The notes: generated by a model from the sequence alone, not told the origin. A DNA stretch of 64,000 nucleotides from Mycoplasmopsis californica (GCF_000695835.1 NZ_CP007521.1:729842-793841), one strand, 5' to 3'; counted from the stretch's first letter, positions 30,655 through 43,470 are shown. Numbers and translations are program-made.

Positions 30655-31167
30655 ATGCAACTTGAAAAATATATTCGTGATATTAAAAATTTTCCTAAAC
30701 CGGGCATCTTATTTAAGGATATTTCCCCATTGTTGGCTAATGGTGAAGCATTAAGTTATACGATTGACCAAATGGCTCTTTTAGCCAAGGATTGTGATGT
30801 CATAGTCGGCCCTGATGCTCGAGGTTTCTTATTCGGTACTCCTACCGCCGCTAAATTAAAAAAGCCCTTTATTATGGTACGCAAACCAGGTAAACTTCCT
30901 GGTAAGGTTATTAGTAAAAACTACGACTTAGAATACGGAAACAATGTTTTACAAATCCAGGACGGATTTATCAAACCTGGTCAAACCGTGGCTATTATTG
31001 ACGATGTCTTAGCTACCGGTGGCACAACAAAAGCAATTGTTACACTCCTTGAAGAACAAGGCGCCATAGTTAAACGTATTATTTTACTTTTAGAACTTTC
31101 AGAACTTAACGGTCGTTCTAAATTTGCTAACACAAACATCGAGATTTCATCTCTTATTAGAGTTTAA
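30655..31167 (+). CDS. apt: Adenine phosphoribosyltransferase
   Basis: Apt converts adenine and PRPP to AMP, a main purine salvage step in mollicutes. The 170-residue protein begins with QLEKYIRDIKNFPKPGILFKD and carries the PRPP-binding VAIIDDVLATGGTTKA. VGPDARGFLFG is also typical. An upstream in-frame TTG (30643) is less likely than ATG 30655, which has GGAG six bases before it. It closes the rimP operon and converges on the MnuA-like nuclease gene, whose product could supply its substrates. Confidence 0.95.
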   Translation: MQLEKYIRDIKNFPKPGILFKDISPLLANGEALSYTIDQMALLAKDCDVIVGPDARGFLFGTPTAAKLKKPFIMVRKPGKLPGKVISKNYDLEYGNNVLQIQDGFIKPGQTVAIIDDVLATGGTTKAIVTLLEEQGAIVKRIILLLELSELNGRSKFANTNIEISSLIRV

Positions 31168-31202
31168 ATAACAAGTGTTTATACTCACTTTTAACATTAA
31201 TT

Positions 31203-31234
31203 AAAACAAGCTCAACTAATAGCGAGCTTGTTTT
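31203..31234. terminator. Bidirectional terminator
   Basis: AAAACAAGCTC and GAGCTTGTTTT form a perfect 11-bp stem between apt and the leftward nuclease gene. Confidence 0.85.
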
Positions 31235-31240
31235 ATTCAT

Positions 31241-32878
31241 TTATTTAGGGTCATTAGCATCCAAAATTAAATCATAGCTAATTGGGCAATGGTCAGAAAC
31301 GCCATCGTATACGTATTGTCATTCATTATTGTAATAACTATTTGATTTACTATTAAAGTAAGTTACTCAGTCATTAATAGAATTAATAGAAGAATATTGG
31401 AAAATATTAGGATTTTTTACCAAATCGTATAAGTGAAATACTTGCGGGTTAGTAAATTTTAGATTCGAGCTATGGATTATTTTGTCATAAGGTTGTGAAT
31501 ACTTATCCATATTTTTTCCTAATGATGTATTGTCTTTTTGTTCATTTAAGACCATTTTAGCATTTTCGTAACTACCCACTCAGCCAAAAGCTCTATTTTC
31601 ATTACCCTTTTTAATATTTGTATCACCTTGAAAAATTAAATCATCATCACCGCCGTTAATTGTTTTCATTCAATCAAAAACATTTTTTATATTTCATGCT
31701 TCATTAAATTCAAAAGAACCATTTCCTTTTCTCATAGATTTTTCACCTTTGTCTTTTTTAACCCCTGGACCATCAAAATGAGAAATAGCGTATGTAAAGT
31801 TTACATTTTCATAGCCACTAACTTTTGATCCGAATTTAGCAATAAATGGTGCTTTTCTTTCTTTATTTTCTGTTCCACCAAATTTAAGTTCAAATTTATC
31901 TCCATTATAAAAGGTATAGTATTTGTTATTGTTTAAAATTAAAGGAGAAATAATATTATCTTTATATAAAAAAGCTGCTTTTTTATCCGCAGAACCTTTT
32001 GGATAATCATCGGAAATAAGCGATTTTCAAATATTATTCTCATTCGGGCGATTCTTTTTTTCTAATTCATTTAGTTTTTTAACTAATTCATTCGGGACAT
32101 TAGGACCATCTAATTCAGTTAAACCAACCAGATCGTACTCATTCGCAAAAATCACTGACGCTACAGCTTCAGCCTTAACCGGATTTTTAGATAATGTTTT
32201 ATCTCCATAGTTTTTAACATTCCATGACGCAATTCTAACGTGTTTTTTGTTTGTATTTTGATTTATTTTTTTTGTTTGCCCGGAATCGGGTTGATGTGGA
32301 TTAACATTTTCTCCACTATCTGAAGGATTTTTTGGTTCTACCGGTTCATCTTTTCGATCATTCTCAGGCTCAACATTTTCATTACCGTCAACTTCATTAT
32401 CGCCGGGCATGTAATCTTTATCATCTGGATCGTCGTCATCTAAACCATCCTGTTCAGGATTGGGTTGTACCCTTGGTTTCTTATTTTTTTCTCTTTTTAT
32501 ATTTCTTTTAGGAGGAGTGTCCTGCCCTTCATTATTTTTGTCTTTTTCAACAATTACATTTGTAGATTCTATTCTTAATTGTCTAACAACCTCAAATTCA
32601 TTTAGAGCAATTTTAAATTTTAATGATAAAGATTTATCATCATTTATAACTTTGTGAATTATCTCTAATCGATATCCTTTTGTTAATTCTTTACCACTAT
32701 CAAATAATTTAAATTTATTTAACTCTGAATCAATGTTTTTAAAGTTAACTTTTTCGTTATCCGCTAGCTTAACTTCTAGACCTTTTTGTTGCACGTAATG
32801 TTGGGTGCAAGAAGCAACGACAACACTTCCAAAAGGTATTCCGAAAGCTAAAAAACCTAATTTTCTTTTTATACTCAT
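31241..32878 (-). CDS. MnuA-like membrane nuclease lipoprotein
   Basis: A 545-residue surface lipoprotein with a DNase I-type (endonuclease/exonuclease/phosphatase) domain. The signal ends at VVVASC with Cys24 as lipid anchor. A small N-terminal domain (about 30-115) is followed by an acidic, Pro/Asp-rich linker to about residue 205. The catalytic domain starts at VRIASWNVKNYGD and contains YDLVGLTELDG (catalytic Glu), QGDTNIKKGN (Asp/Asn pair) and the final SDHCPISYDL (Asp-His). These match the mycoplasma MnuA group, which digests host DNA or RNA for nucleotide uptake. Trp codons are TGA. It converges on apt. Confidence 0.82.
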
Positions 32879-32981
32879 AATTTAATTCTACTCTAATTAA
32901 ATATATACTTAAACATAGACTATTAATATGTAATTTAGCACTATGGAATTGTTTTTATATATTATCTAATTTATACAAAAT

Positions 32982-33021
32982 AAAAAACATATATTAGGGT
33001 TAAAACTAAATATATGTTTTT
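32982..33021 (-). terminator. Terminator of the modular lipoprotein gene
   Basis: AAAAACATATAT and ATATATGTTTTT form a perfect 12-bp stem with a 15-base loop. Confidence 0.8.
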
Positions 33022-33027
33022 AAATTA

Positions 33028-35283
33028 TTAAGATGTAAATTTAATTGTTGTTGTAATAACTTCTGAAAGAGTGCCGGCAGGAGTTTTTAATGGGGTTTTA
33101 AATTTAAGAGTGATTGTTTTTTCGGTGTCGTTGAATTCTGTGTCGAAAAATTGTTTATTCCTATTGGGTTTATTTGCAGTTTCTGAAGCTGAATAAATAA
33201 GCCCTTTATACTTATGTTTTTCAAATATTGTCTTTAGTTTGTCAGGTAACTTTATATTATTTATTCGTTTAGATTTAGTTTTATTTTTTCCAGTCGCAAC
33301 AGAATTGCCATTTTTAGGCTCTATTATAAAAAGATGGTCACCATTCCTTAATTGTTCTTTTAATTGTTTGTATGTTACGCCATCACCAATGATCAAAAAA
33401 GTATTTTCATCTGCTTGTTGTTTAATTTCTGGCTCTAAATAATCAACATTCAGTCTATTTTCCTGTTTACTTGTGGTGTCATCACCGTCCATAATTTTTT
33501 TGTCAGATTGATTTTTGGGTATTGAACCATCAGAATTATTAGGTTTTTCTTGATGATTTTCCTCACCTTTTGTATTGTTCATTTCGCTATTGCCAGAATT
33601 TTGATTTGTTTTCATTTCATTATCTTGTTCTTTTTGATTATCTAATTTATTATTCTTTGCGATATTTTCTGACTGTGCTTCATCACTTTTAGGATTCGCT
33701 TTTTCAGGTTCAGGAAGAGCATTATCGTTTCTATTTTCTTTTCTAGTTGAATTAGAGATATTTTTATCATCTTTTAAGTTAGGTGCAGGTAACACTTCTT
33801 CTAATGGCATTGAAATTTGTTGCTGAAATTTATCAGAAAAACCTTCATTATTTTCTTTAACAAGTTTATAAACTAAAAGTATTTTTTTCTCACGTTCATT
33901 ATATTCAATAAAAATACCTAATTTTTTGTCATCATTCCCAGGTACAATAGTTCTTTTTTGTTCAGTGTGTGTTAAAACATTATTATCATTAGAAAGTTCT
34001 TCTATTAATGTTAGTCCGTGTGATTCTTTTTTTAATTGACCTCACGAAAAAGAGATTTTAATTTTACCCCTACTGTTCTCAATTTTTAACATGGGATTGC
34101 TTGTATTTTTTGCCGCCTTTATTAAATTTTCAAAATCAGCTTTTTTGCCACTAAATTGAAATATTTGACCTTTTTTCTCTGTGGCTACTTGGAAAAGATG
34201 CTCGTTTTTGTATTTTTCGGTAGGCGCACTCTCCACTTTTTCAGTTTTCCCTCCTGCATTGCCATTGTTAGGAGTAGGAGTATCTTGTTGAGCTTGATTG
34301 CTATTTTTATCTGGTGCGTTATTTTCTTCTGATGATTTAAATTTGTAAATTAATTCTTCAAAAAGATCAGGTGATACAGTTTTATCATTATTTACTAATC
34401 TAAAAGATAAGTATATTCCATCTTTTTCTTTAACTATAACTTCTAAACCATATTGATTTGAGTTTACTTTACCCCCTTCTTTTATAGAACCAGCAGCTAA
34501 TGTAATTTCATTTTTATCTACTCTATTTGTGAATGCTATTTTCTCAACATCTTTATTTAAAGTTAAACCTGTTTGACTATTATCGTTTGAAAATACAACA
34601 TTTATTTTTCCTGTGTATTTTTTTGTATTTCCATCATATTCGTGTTTAATCTTAACTCTATTATTTTTTTGTTTAGAAATACTTTGAAGCTTGTTGATAT
34701 TTTCTTGCTTACCATCGAAAGTAAAAAGTTTTTTTCCACTTTTTAAGTAATCGTATAGTTCTTTTGATCTAAGTTTTGATACATCGGCAGAATCGCTGGT
34801 TGAATTGTCACTGCCAGTGAATTTATCTGGAGAATCAGATGGATTTTGAGGTTTAGTCTCGGGATTTTTATCTGCGTCAGGGCTTGCAGGATTATTAGGT
34901 TCAGGTTCACTTGGGGGAATCACTTTGGGCTTTTCAGATAAATCTGATGTTGTTTTAAATCCTTCGACTGTCTTTTGCATATCCGCTAAAACAACATTTC
35001 CTGATTTATCTTTAATATCTAGCGCGACTAATACTGTGCCTGGTTTATTATTTACTAGTGCTACATTTTTTATCTCTGCTGTGTAATTTTTGTCACTAGA
35101 TGTTACCTGAATATCGCTAGAATTCACGTCTTTTACATCCTTAGTTAAAGAACCATCTTTTGCACTTAGCGAAATAATATTTTCATAATTAATTTCTTTA
35201 TTTTTACAAGCAATTACAGTTAGTGGAATTGATGCCACAGATGTAAGTGCTAAAGATAGGAAACTTAGTTTTCTCTTCTTCAT
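33028..35283 (-). CDS. Large modular surface lipoprotein, unknown function
   Basis: A 751-residue protein. The signal peptide ends at TVIAC with Cys26, a lipoprotein anchor. The rest is built of related modules separated by disordered linkers rich in Pro, Asn, Ser and Lys. Two modules share an F-x-F-x-G-K pattern, seen in KKLFTFDGKQENINKL and GQIFQFSGKKADFENL, each followed by a segment ending KI-x-x-x-FS. A third, shorter module (LKEQLRNGDHLFIIEPKNG) closes the protein. No catalytic motif is seen. It may be an adhesin or antigen (inference). The TGA at 34042 is Trp and joins two apparent open frames. The first module's tail resembles the N-terminal domain of the neighbouring nuclease. Confidence 0.75.
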
Positions 35284-35448
35284 TTTTCACCTTTTCTTAT
35301 TTTTTGCTGTCTTAAATTTTTATTTATATGTATTTTATCATTTTGAATTCTGGCACTAATAACCCTAAATAATAAATAGGTAAAATTTTCAATATAATTC
35401 GCACAATTTGTGTATAAGTTACTCATTTGTAGCATAATTTCACTGAAA

Positions 35449-35474
35449 AAAAGTGGAAACTTAATTCCACTTTT
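35449..35474 (-). terminator. Terminator of the dnaE-exonuclease unit
   Basis: AAAAGTGGAA and TTCCACTTTT form a perfect 10-bp stem with a 6-base loop, T-rich on the minus strand. Confidence 0.85.
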
Positions 35475-35485
35475 AATTAATAAGT

Positions 35486-36358
35486 CTAAAATGAAATTCT
35501 TTTTCAACGAATAATTGTTGAATTTAATTCATATTCCATCATTTTATTTAAGCCCTGGTTTTTATCAATTTTTTTAACAGAGTAAAAATCTAGTTCTGAG
35601 TTCATGATAACTTCTTTATTTAATGTAGTTAGAGACTTACAAAAAAATGCATCTTTTTCACCGGCAATTAATTTTTGTTTAATAGCGCCTTTAAGTTGCG
35701 AGATATTTGCATAAATATTTTCAATACTTCCAAAAGTATTAATTAGCTTTTTAGCGCCAATCGACCCAATCCCATTAACCCCTTTAATATTGTCAGAAGA
35801 ATCGCCAGCAAGACCTTTATAGTCCGGAATCTGCGAAGGTAAAATACCATGATAGTTTTCAAAATTATAAATATTATATGTATCAAAAAATCCTTCTTTT
35901 GATTTAAATATAACTTCCGTATTGGCATCAACAAGTTGTAATAAATCTTGGTCTTTTGAATAAATATAATTATTAGCAGTGCTATTTTTGCATAAAGTTG
36001 CTATTAAGTCGTCAGCTTCATCACCTTCTTGCTCAAACCATTTTATGTTTCAAGAACTCAAAATATCTTTAATGATTGCAAATTGCTCAAAGATTATAGT
36101 TGGAGCTTTTGACCGGCCGGCTTTATAGTCTTCATATTGTTCGTGCCGCTTGGTTTTTCCGTGTGCATCAAAAGCAATAAATAAATAATCAGGATTGATA
36201 TACTTAATTAGTTTATGTAAAGTCATCATAAATACATGAACCCCATTTGTGCTACGGCCTTGACTATCTGTCATCAACTGTATATTTGGCATATATGAGG
36301 CATAAAATGATTGAAACATCAAAAAATTACCATCTACTAAAAGAAATTTTTTATTCAT
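35486..36358 (-). CDS. 5'-3' exonuclease (PolA exonuclease-domain homologue)
   Basis: A stand-alone flap/5' nuclease of 290 residues, matching the N-terminal domain of DNA polymerase I and removing RNA primers in replication. It has LLVDGNFLMFQSFYA, FDAHGKTKRHEQYEDYKAGR and the acidic cluster EGDEADDLIATL, then a helix-hairpin-helix region GVNGIGSIGAKKLI. No polymerase domain follows, and it ends at TAG 35486. It starts 7 bases after dnaE stops, so replication functions are co-transcribed. TGA codons are Trp. Confidence 0.9.
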
Positions 36359-36365
36359 ATCTCTC

Positions 36366-39275
36366 CTACTTATTTATAAATTTATAATCGACTAATTTGA
36401 TAGATCTTTGCGTTCTTTTTAAAGCAGCTTCAAAAACCTCTCCTACACGAATTGGTGAATATTTATCCATTTCGCTATCTTTAGGAAATACAGTTATCTG
36501 CCCACTACTATCCACTAATTCCATAACAAAATACGATTTCCCTCGAAGTATTTTACGAGCCCCTAGTTGCACAGGAACGTATACAGTCTGCCCAACAGGT
36601 ATATTATTTAACTTATAGACATAATCTTGTTCGTATGGTGATGTTAAAAACGCATTGTATATCGAGCCCAATAGTTGAGCTTCACTTTGAGCTTCATAAT
36701 TAATATCACGCGACACTTCGTCGTGTTGTAATGTTAGATAACCCATCGAATTCAGTTTTTGCCGTGCTGATTGCCAATCTAAATTGGAAACTAATTTATA
36801 ACAATCTTGTAACGTTTTAAAAGCATTCTCAATAAATTTAATATGGCCAAAATTACGAAAAACATTCGCTTTTATCAGTGTTATTAGTGCAGAATCGCCC
36901 AGTCCAGCAAATTTTAATTGTAATAAAGTGTCATTTAAATTTGCACCAAAATCACTGTTTTCTTCTTTGCATTTAATTATTTTATTTACACCTTCACTTC
37001 CAAAACCTTTGATTAAGTCAAAAGGCAAATACATAGAGTTATTCTTAACAATGCATTGTGAACTTGAATGAATAATTTCTGGAGAAAATACATTAATATT
37101 TAATCTACGCATTTCAGACACATAATCAGAAATTTTCTTTTGGTCGCCACGCATATTTGTAATTAATGCGCTGTAAAAATGCATAGGGAAATAGGTTTTA
37201 TAATAAGCCATTTTCATTGTTAAAAATGCATAGGAAACAGCGTGTGATTTGTTAAAACCATATTGTGCAAAACGTTCAATATTACTGAAAACCAACTGAA
37301 TTTGAGACTGATTCAGTCCATTTTTTAAAGCACCACGATAAAATTCATCTTTATATTTTTTAATTTCGTCTTCGTTTTTTTTGCTTATTGCGCGGCGCAA
37401 AAAATCGGCGTTAGCAAAACTCATTCCCGCAACTTGTTGAGCTATTTGCATAATTTGTTCTTGATAAACCATAATTCCATAAGTAGATTCTAAAATAGCA
37501 TCGTACTTGGGGTGTATTTTTTGAATATTCTCCGGATTTTCTTTATTTTCAGCATAATTAGAGATATAACGTTCTGGCCCTGGTCTAAATAATGAAATAA
37601 TCGCATACAAATCGTGAAAAGTATTGATTTTGACTTTTGAAATAGTTTTTTTCATACCGTCAGATTCAAGTTGAAATATACCTTGTGTTAAACCGTGATT
37701 TAAACGTTCAAATGTTTTTGGATCATTTAATAATTTTTTATAAGGATCATTAGCAAGGATATTTTCAAAATGGTATTTCGTAGGTAAATCTTGTTCAATA
37801 TACTGTAATTCAGTTAAAGTTTTTAAGCCAAGAAGGTCGATTTTTAGCATCCCGAAAGACTCAATGTACTCCATAGTTAATTGAGTTTGTTGTGTTCCAA
37901 TATTACTTTGCGAGACTGGGCTGTATTTTGAAATGTTGTCCTGTGAAATAATAATTCCAGCAGGGTGATAGCCAACTTGGCGTGGCAAACCTTCGATTTT
38001 TAGTGCATGGTGCAGTAAAAGTGGGTATTTTTCAATCAATAATTGGAATTTTAGATTAGTTTTTAATGCTTCGTCAAGGGTTTTGCATTCACCAATTGCA
38101 GCCGAAATTTGATTAAGCTCCACTAAGCTAATGCCTAAAATTCGCCCTGTATCTCTAATTGCTGTCTTAGCTAATATTTTTTGAAAAGTAGTTATTAAAG
38201 CCGTTTTTTGATAACCATACTTATTCACTACATAATCAAAAACTTCACCACGCCGATCATCTTGGATATCAATATCTATATCTGGCCAGGATACTCTTTC
38301 AGGATTTAAAAAACGTTCAAATAATAAATCATATTTAAGGGGGTTAATAGTTGTAATGTTTAATAAATAAGCAATTAAAGAACCCGCTCCACTACCACGA
38401 CCCGGACCAACGGAGATGTTTCGTTCTTTTGCTCATTGAACCAAATCCTGAATTATCAAAAAATAGTCAATAAAACCTAGCTTTTTAATTGTGTCAAACT
38501 CCATTTTTAAGCGTGAGTATCAAACGTCCTTATCCTTGGGTAACTCGTTAAAAACACGTTTAATACCTTTATGAATAAGTTTTAAAAAAAGTTTTTCATT
38601 AGTTTTAGAATCATTATCATTGAATATTGCTAAATTAAGTTTCTTAGGTGGAAGTTCAAAATTACACTGCTCAATAATATTGTGAATTCTGTCAATTAAT
38701 ACTGAATTTATACTCAAATCATCAAAATAATTATGCGTCTGAGTAGTTGTAGGATGGTCGCCTAATTTCTGTAAAATGTTGAGTGTTTCATTGTCTTCGA
38801 CATTCATAATTTTATTTTCTCGCAAATAAATTGCGTTGTGAATTGTGGCATCTTCAGAGTGCACAAAATAATTCGACCCCGCGATGTAGCCGTTGTATCC
38901 CGTCAATGCAAAATAACCTTTAGTTGGATGGTCTAAGACAAATATGTTAGGATCGTTGATTTGCTCAGGTTCAATTTCATTGCCCTGAGATTTTTGCAAA
39001 ATTAACTCGTTGATTTTAACAAAGCCAGCGTGATTTTTAGCGAGCAGAATAAACCGGTACATTCCCACACCAAGATCAACGCCAACAATTGGTTTAATAT
39101 TAACTTTTTGACAACTTTCTAAAAACACTCCAAGACCAAACATCGAATCTTTATCACTTAAAACTACTGCAGGTAGTCCTGCTTGACTGCTTCTAACCAC
39201 TAAATCTTCCACACGAATTAGTGAGTCTAAAAAAGTGTATTCTGTTGTATTAAATAAACTGACAAATTTCTTCAT
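36366..39275 (-). CDS. dnaE: DNA polymerase III alpha subunit, DnaE type
   Basis: A replicative or lagging-strand C-family polymerase of 969 residues. The N-terminal PHP-like domain starts FVSLFNTTEYTFLDSLI, though its metal ligands look partly lost. The palm has SVGPGRGSGAGSL and the catalytic aspartates in WPDIDIDIQDDRRGEVFDYV (about residue 330). RISLVE-type and thumb-finger segments follow (FRPGPERYI, YGIMVYQEQIMQI, GYNKSHA-like region). A C-terminal OB fold ends the protein. Several TGA Trp codons split it under the standard code. Gram-positive relatives also carry PolC, which is not in the window. Confidence 0.93.
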
Positions 39276-39383
39276 ATATAAATGATACTTAAAAGCTAAA
39301 TTTTAATGCTGAAATAAAACTAATTTATTGATTTAAGTAAGTAAATTCAATTGTGTCAAGTTAATATGAAAGCGATAAAAAAA

Positions 39384-39413
39384 CATAAAATACTGATAAA
39401 TGTGTATTTTATG
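39384..39413 (-). terminator. Terminator of tex
   Basis: CATAAAATAC and GTATTTTATG form a 10-bp stem with T runs on the minus strand. Confidence 0.75.
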
Positions 39414-39419
39414 AAAAAT

Positions 39420-41561
39420 TTAGTTGTAAATTAATTTACCTTGGATACGATTACGATTTAAATCATTTTCCAATATTTCAACCTTGATGTTATCGCCGAC
39501 TTTTAAAATCTCGCGAGGATGGGTAATAATTTGATTAGAATCCTTCTTCATATTTGAAACGTGTATTAAAACATTATTTTTAACGCCAACATAAACAAAA
39601 ACCCCAAAATCAGTGATACTTTGTACGCTTCCGTCTAAAATCATCCCTTTAACTATGTCTTCGGCATTTAAAATGTCTTTTTTAAATTTATAACCCTCTT
39701 TGTTATCGCGAATATCTTTAGTTGGATTCATCAAGGATTCCAAAATCAAGCTCACATCGTAGATATTTGAGTTCATTTTCTGCGCAAGTTGATTTATGTC
39801 TTGATTTTGCAGTAATTTTGTATCAATATTGCTAAGATCTAGGCCTAAGTATTCACATATCTTTTGTGCCAACTTATACGATTCTGGGTGTATAGAAGTA
39901 CGATCGAAAAAGTTTTCTGAATCGTGAATTCTTAAAAATCCTACACTCTGCTCAAAAGCTTTTGGCCCGATTCCCTTAACATCTTTTAGTTCGTTTCTAT
40001 CTTTAAAGCGATTAATTTTTTTACGATGCTCAATAATATTGGCGGCCATGTTAGAACTAAGCCCAGAAATGTAAGTTAATATTGTCTTGGAAGCTGTATT
40101 TAAGTCAACGCCGACAAGATTGACAATTTTATCAATCTTAAAGGCAAGTGCTTCTGAAAGTTCCTTTTGATTAACGTCATGTTGATATTGGCCAACGCCG
40201 ATTGATTTAGGATCGATTTTAATCAACTCATTCAAAGGGTCTAAAAATCTTCTACCAATATTAATTGCTGATCTTTCTTCCACGCTAAAATCAGGAAATT
40301 CTTCTTGTGCAATCTTCGATGCCGAATAAACAGAAGCTCCCACTTCCGAGACAATAACATAAGCAATGTCTTCATTATTACGTTTTTTTAGTAATTTAGC
40401 AATAAATTCTTCTGTTTCACGCGATGCAGTTCCGTTTCCGATTGCAATTACATTAACCTTGTATTTATCGATCAGATAATTTACAATACTTGTTGATCGT
40501 TCTATTTGCATTTTGGGTGGCGTTGGATAAATTATATCCTTAGCTAAAAAATTACCTTGTGGATCTAAGACCGCTATTTTACAACCATGAACGTAAGCAG
40601 GGTCAATAGCCATAACAGTTTTATTTTTAACAGCTGGCCATAACAGCATATTTTCTAAACTTTCAGCAAATAAAGCGACAGCTTCTTTTTGTGCCCTTTC
40701 AAATAAATCTGATTTTATTTCACGAATAATTGATGGAATTATTAATCGATCAAGTGAATCATTTATACAGTTAGAAATAATTTTTCCAGTTCTTTTATTC
40801 TTAAAATAAATATTATTTAACTCATACTTAACACGGTTTTCATTGAAAGTAATGTCGTAAGAAATAATTTTTTTGTCTTCTCCACGTGATATAGCCAAAA
40901 TTCTATGATTTGGAATTCGTTTTACACTTTCTTTGTGGTCATAGTAATTGCTAAAGTTTTCATTTTCATCAACAGCACCTTTTTTAATTTTAGTAACTAT
41001 TGAACCAAAATTTAGAATTTCCTTCTTCACAAGATCGCGTGTTTTTGGATCTTGTGAAATTCATTGACTAATAATAAATTGAGCTTGCTCAATAGCAAAC
41101 TCAACGTTTTCAACTTTACCATTAACAAATTTTTGTGCATATTTTAATGGATTAAAGTTGATGTCCGTATTTGTAAAAATTTCTTTTGCAAGAGGTTCTA
41201 AACCTAAAGCGATTGCTTCAGACGCTTTTGTTTTTTTACCTACTTTGAATGGTTCGTAAATGTTTTCTAACTCAACCTTGGTTTCTGCTTGACGTAGTTT
41301 TAACTCAATTTCAGAAGTTAAAAGCGTTTTTTCCTTTAATATTTCAATTATCGCTTCTCTACGTTTATTTAATTCAACATCATAAATATATAAAGTGTTT
41401 ATGTTGTTAATAATTTCTTCATCAAGACCACCAGTTAAATCTTTACGGTAACGAGCGATAAAGGGAACTGTGGAATTTTCAGCAAGTAAACTAAGAACTG
41501 TTTGAACTTGTTTTTCACTGATATTTAATCTTTTTGCTACTGTTTTTACTGAAATATCCAT
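39420..41561 (-). CDS. tex: Tex-family RNA-binding protein
   Basis: Tex is a conserved nucleic-acid-binding factor linked to transcription. The 713-residue protein starts with an HTH-like domain (MDISVKTVAKRLNISEKQ), then VPFIARYRKDLTGGLDE, a YqgF/RNase H-like core (VMAIDPAYVHGCKIAVLD), helix-hairpin-helix repeats (KDVKGIGPKAFEQSVGFLRI) and a C-terminal S1 domain (VQSITDFGVFVYVGVKNNVLIH, split as VQSITDFGVFVYVG and VLIHVSN). TGA at 41061 is Trp and links two apparent frames. It begins 17 bases after the upstream CvpA-like gene stops, so the two probably form one unit. Confidence 0.92.
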
Positions 41562-41578
41562 AAATCCTCTTTATTTAA

Positions 41579-42802
41579 TTAAGCTTTAACTTCGCTAGCA
41601 TGTTTTCAATTAGATAAACTTGATGTGAATATATTAGTTAAAATTTTGATATCATCTTTTTGTAAATTGCTATTTTTAAACAATTCTGTAAAGTGGTCTA
41701 ATACAATCTTTTCTTGTTTTTTTGTTAATTTAATGTTTGGTTTTGTGATACCATCTGGAATTACAACTTCTAATTTCGTCTTCGTTGGATCGAGAGCATT
41801 TTTTTGTGCTTCTTGTTTAACTTTTTCAATTTGTTTAGCATATCTGCTTATAAATTCATCATTTTTATTTTTAGTTATAAAACTTGTCATTTTAAGTAAT
41901 AATGACAGTGATTCGTTAGTTTGTAATGCTGTGCTAAATACTTTGTTGACAATTTCAATTTTTTTGTTTAATTCTTCGTATTCTTGATTGTTTCCTGAGT
42001 TTAATGCATTTGAATTATTGTTTACGTCAAGTTTAATCACAAATTTGTTGTTTTCTTTATCAAACCTTGCTGTCGTTTTGTCTATATTAACATCACCTTT
42101 GAAATCAGCCAACTTCTGTAAATCTTCTCTATTAGAATAAAGATGTGTAGTTGCTTTTAAAACAGGTGCTAAACGTGAATAACCCCTCAACTTACCACCT
42201 GACACAATTTCTAAAAACTTATCGTTAATAGTAATTAAAAATCCATCACTCCCTAAATATCCAACATTATTGATTAGAGGAGATGCAAGAATTAATGAAG
42301 AAACAGGAGCAATAGCACCACCTAAAATACGATTTAATTTGACGTTTTTGCCACGTTTTTTCAGTTTCTGAGCACTACAACCAAATATTGCGGTTATTAA
42401 AGATGTCCCGATAAGGGCGATAATTCAAAAAATAAACATTGAGCATCATAATATTATTCCACCAATTATATAGCGAGATTCGTCTTTAAATATCCAGAAA
42501 TTATCAATGTCATTTCTGCCCTTAGTAAATAATTTATAGTATTTATTAATATCAACTTTTGCTGCAATAAATACTGAAATACCGAATCCTATTACAATAA
42601 ATATAAACATGATTACGGCCGGTCAAAAACCTTTAGCCAAACCTCAAAGTACACTTATTGCAACAAAAACAGCCAAAATACCAGCAACAATAAAAAATAT
42701 CGTTGCTGGACTTATGTCTTTATAAAAATTAATAAATGCATCTAAAGGTCCTAAACTAAAAGAACTTGATTTTGTATTCTGATTAGATAATAATGTTTGC
42801 AT
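41579..42802 (-). CDS. CvpA-like membrane protein with helical C-terminal domain
   Basis: A 407-residue protein. The first ~200 residues contain four hydrophobic segments; VLWGLAKGFWPAV and KLNRILGGAIAPVSSLI resemble conserved turns of the CvpA (colicin V production) family. The last ~200 residues are soluble, charged and largely helical, with no recognised motif. The frame reads through several TGA Trp codons, and an internal GTG at 42205 is not the start. The ATG at 42802 opens MQTLLSNQNTKSSSF. The gene precedes tex. The family call is tentative. Confidence 0.5.
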
Positions 42803-42882
42803 ATTCAAATATTATCACTTTCTAGTTTTCGCAGTAATACTTGCAATTAAATTATCATATTTAAAAAGATAAATTGCATGCA

Positions 42883-43470
42883 CTAATTAATTAAACGTGA
42901 GTTTGGCTTCATTTTTCAAGGATTTTTCGTATCGATATGGTCTATAAACAATTTTCCATCAAGATGGTCAAGTTCATGTTGAGCAACAATAGCTAAATAG
43001 CCGGTTAGATCTACTCTTACTACTTTTTTTTCATTGTATGAATAAGCTTCAAAAACTATTCGATTGGCACGAAATACATACCCTTCTTGACCTGTAATGT
43101 TCTGCCCAACACTCAAGCAACCTTCTCCCTCAGCTAATGCGACTTGAAAGTCGCTTTTAGCGATGATTTTTGGATTAATAAACACATCTTTAACTGGTTT
43201 TTGACCATTTTCTAGCAATTCTGGATCAGCTGTACCAAAATTAATATAAAACATATTCTTTAAAACACCGTATTGCACAGCGGCCACACCAATACCAGGT
43301 TGGTATTTGGTTTCAGGAAGTTGAGAATCATCAATGTGATAAATCATTGCTTCAGCAAGCTCAATATCCTCAGGGGTCAAAGGTATTGGAATATCTTTTG
43401 ATTTTTTGCGAAGCACATTTTTGGGTAGTTGTGTAATTGTAAAATCTCTGACTTTTAATTTATAATTCAT
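42883..43470 (-). CDS. def: Peptide deformylase
   Basis: Removes the formyl group from the N-terminal Met of new proteins, partner of Fmt. The 195-residue protein has the three motifs: PGIGVAAVQYG, EGEGCLSVGQ (metal Cys) and QHELDHLDG (metal His pair and catalytic Glu). It reads through TGA at 42916 to TAG at 42883, adding 11 residues. Only 33 bases separate its start from the divergent rsmD start. Confidence 0.95.

Noticed and set aside
35280..35507. 75-codon minus-strand frame between the exonuclease and lipoprotein genes
   Set aside because: It starts inside the exonuclease end, crosses that gene's terminator and ends in the lipoprotein start, with no ribosome-binding site.
41606..42205. 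Start at GTG 42205 for a 199-residue soluble protein
   Set aside because: The frame stays open upstream to ATG 42802 through TGA Trp codons and adds four membrane segments.
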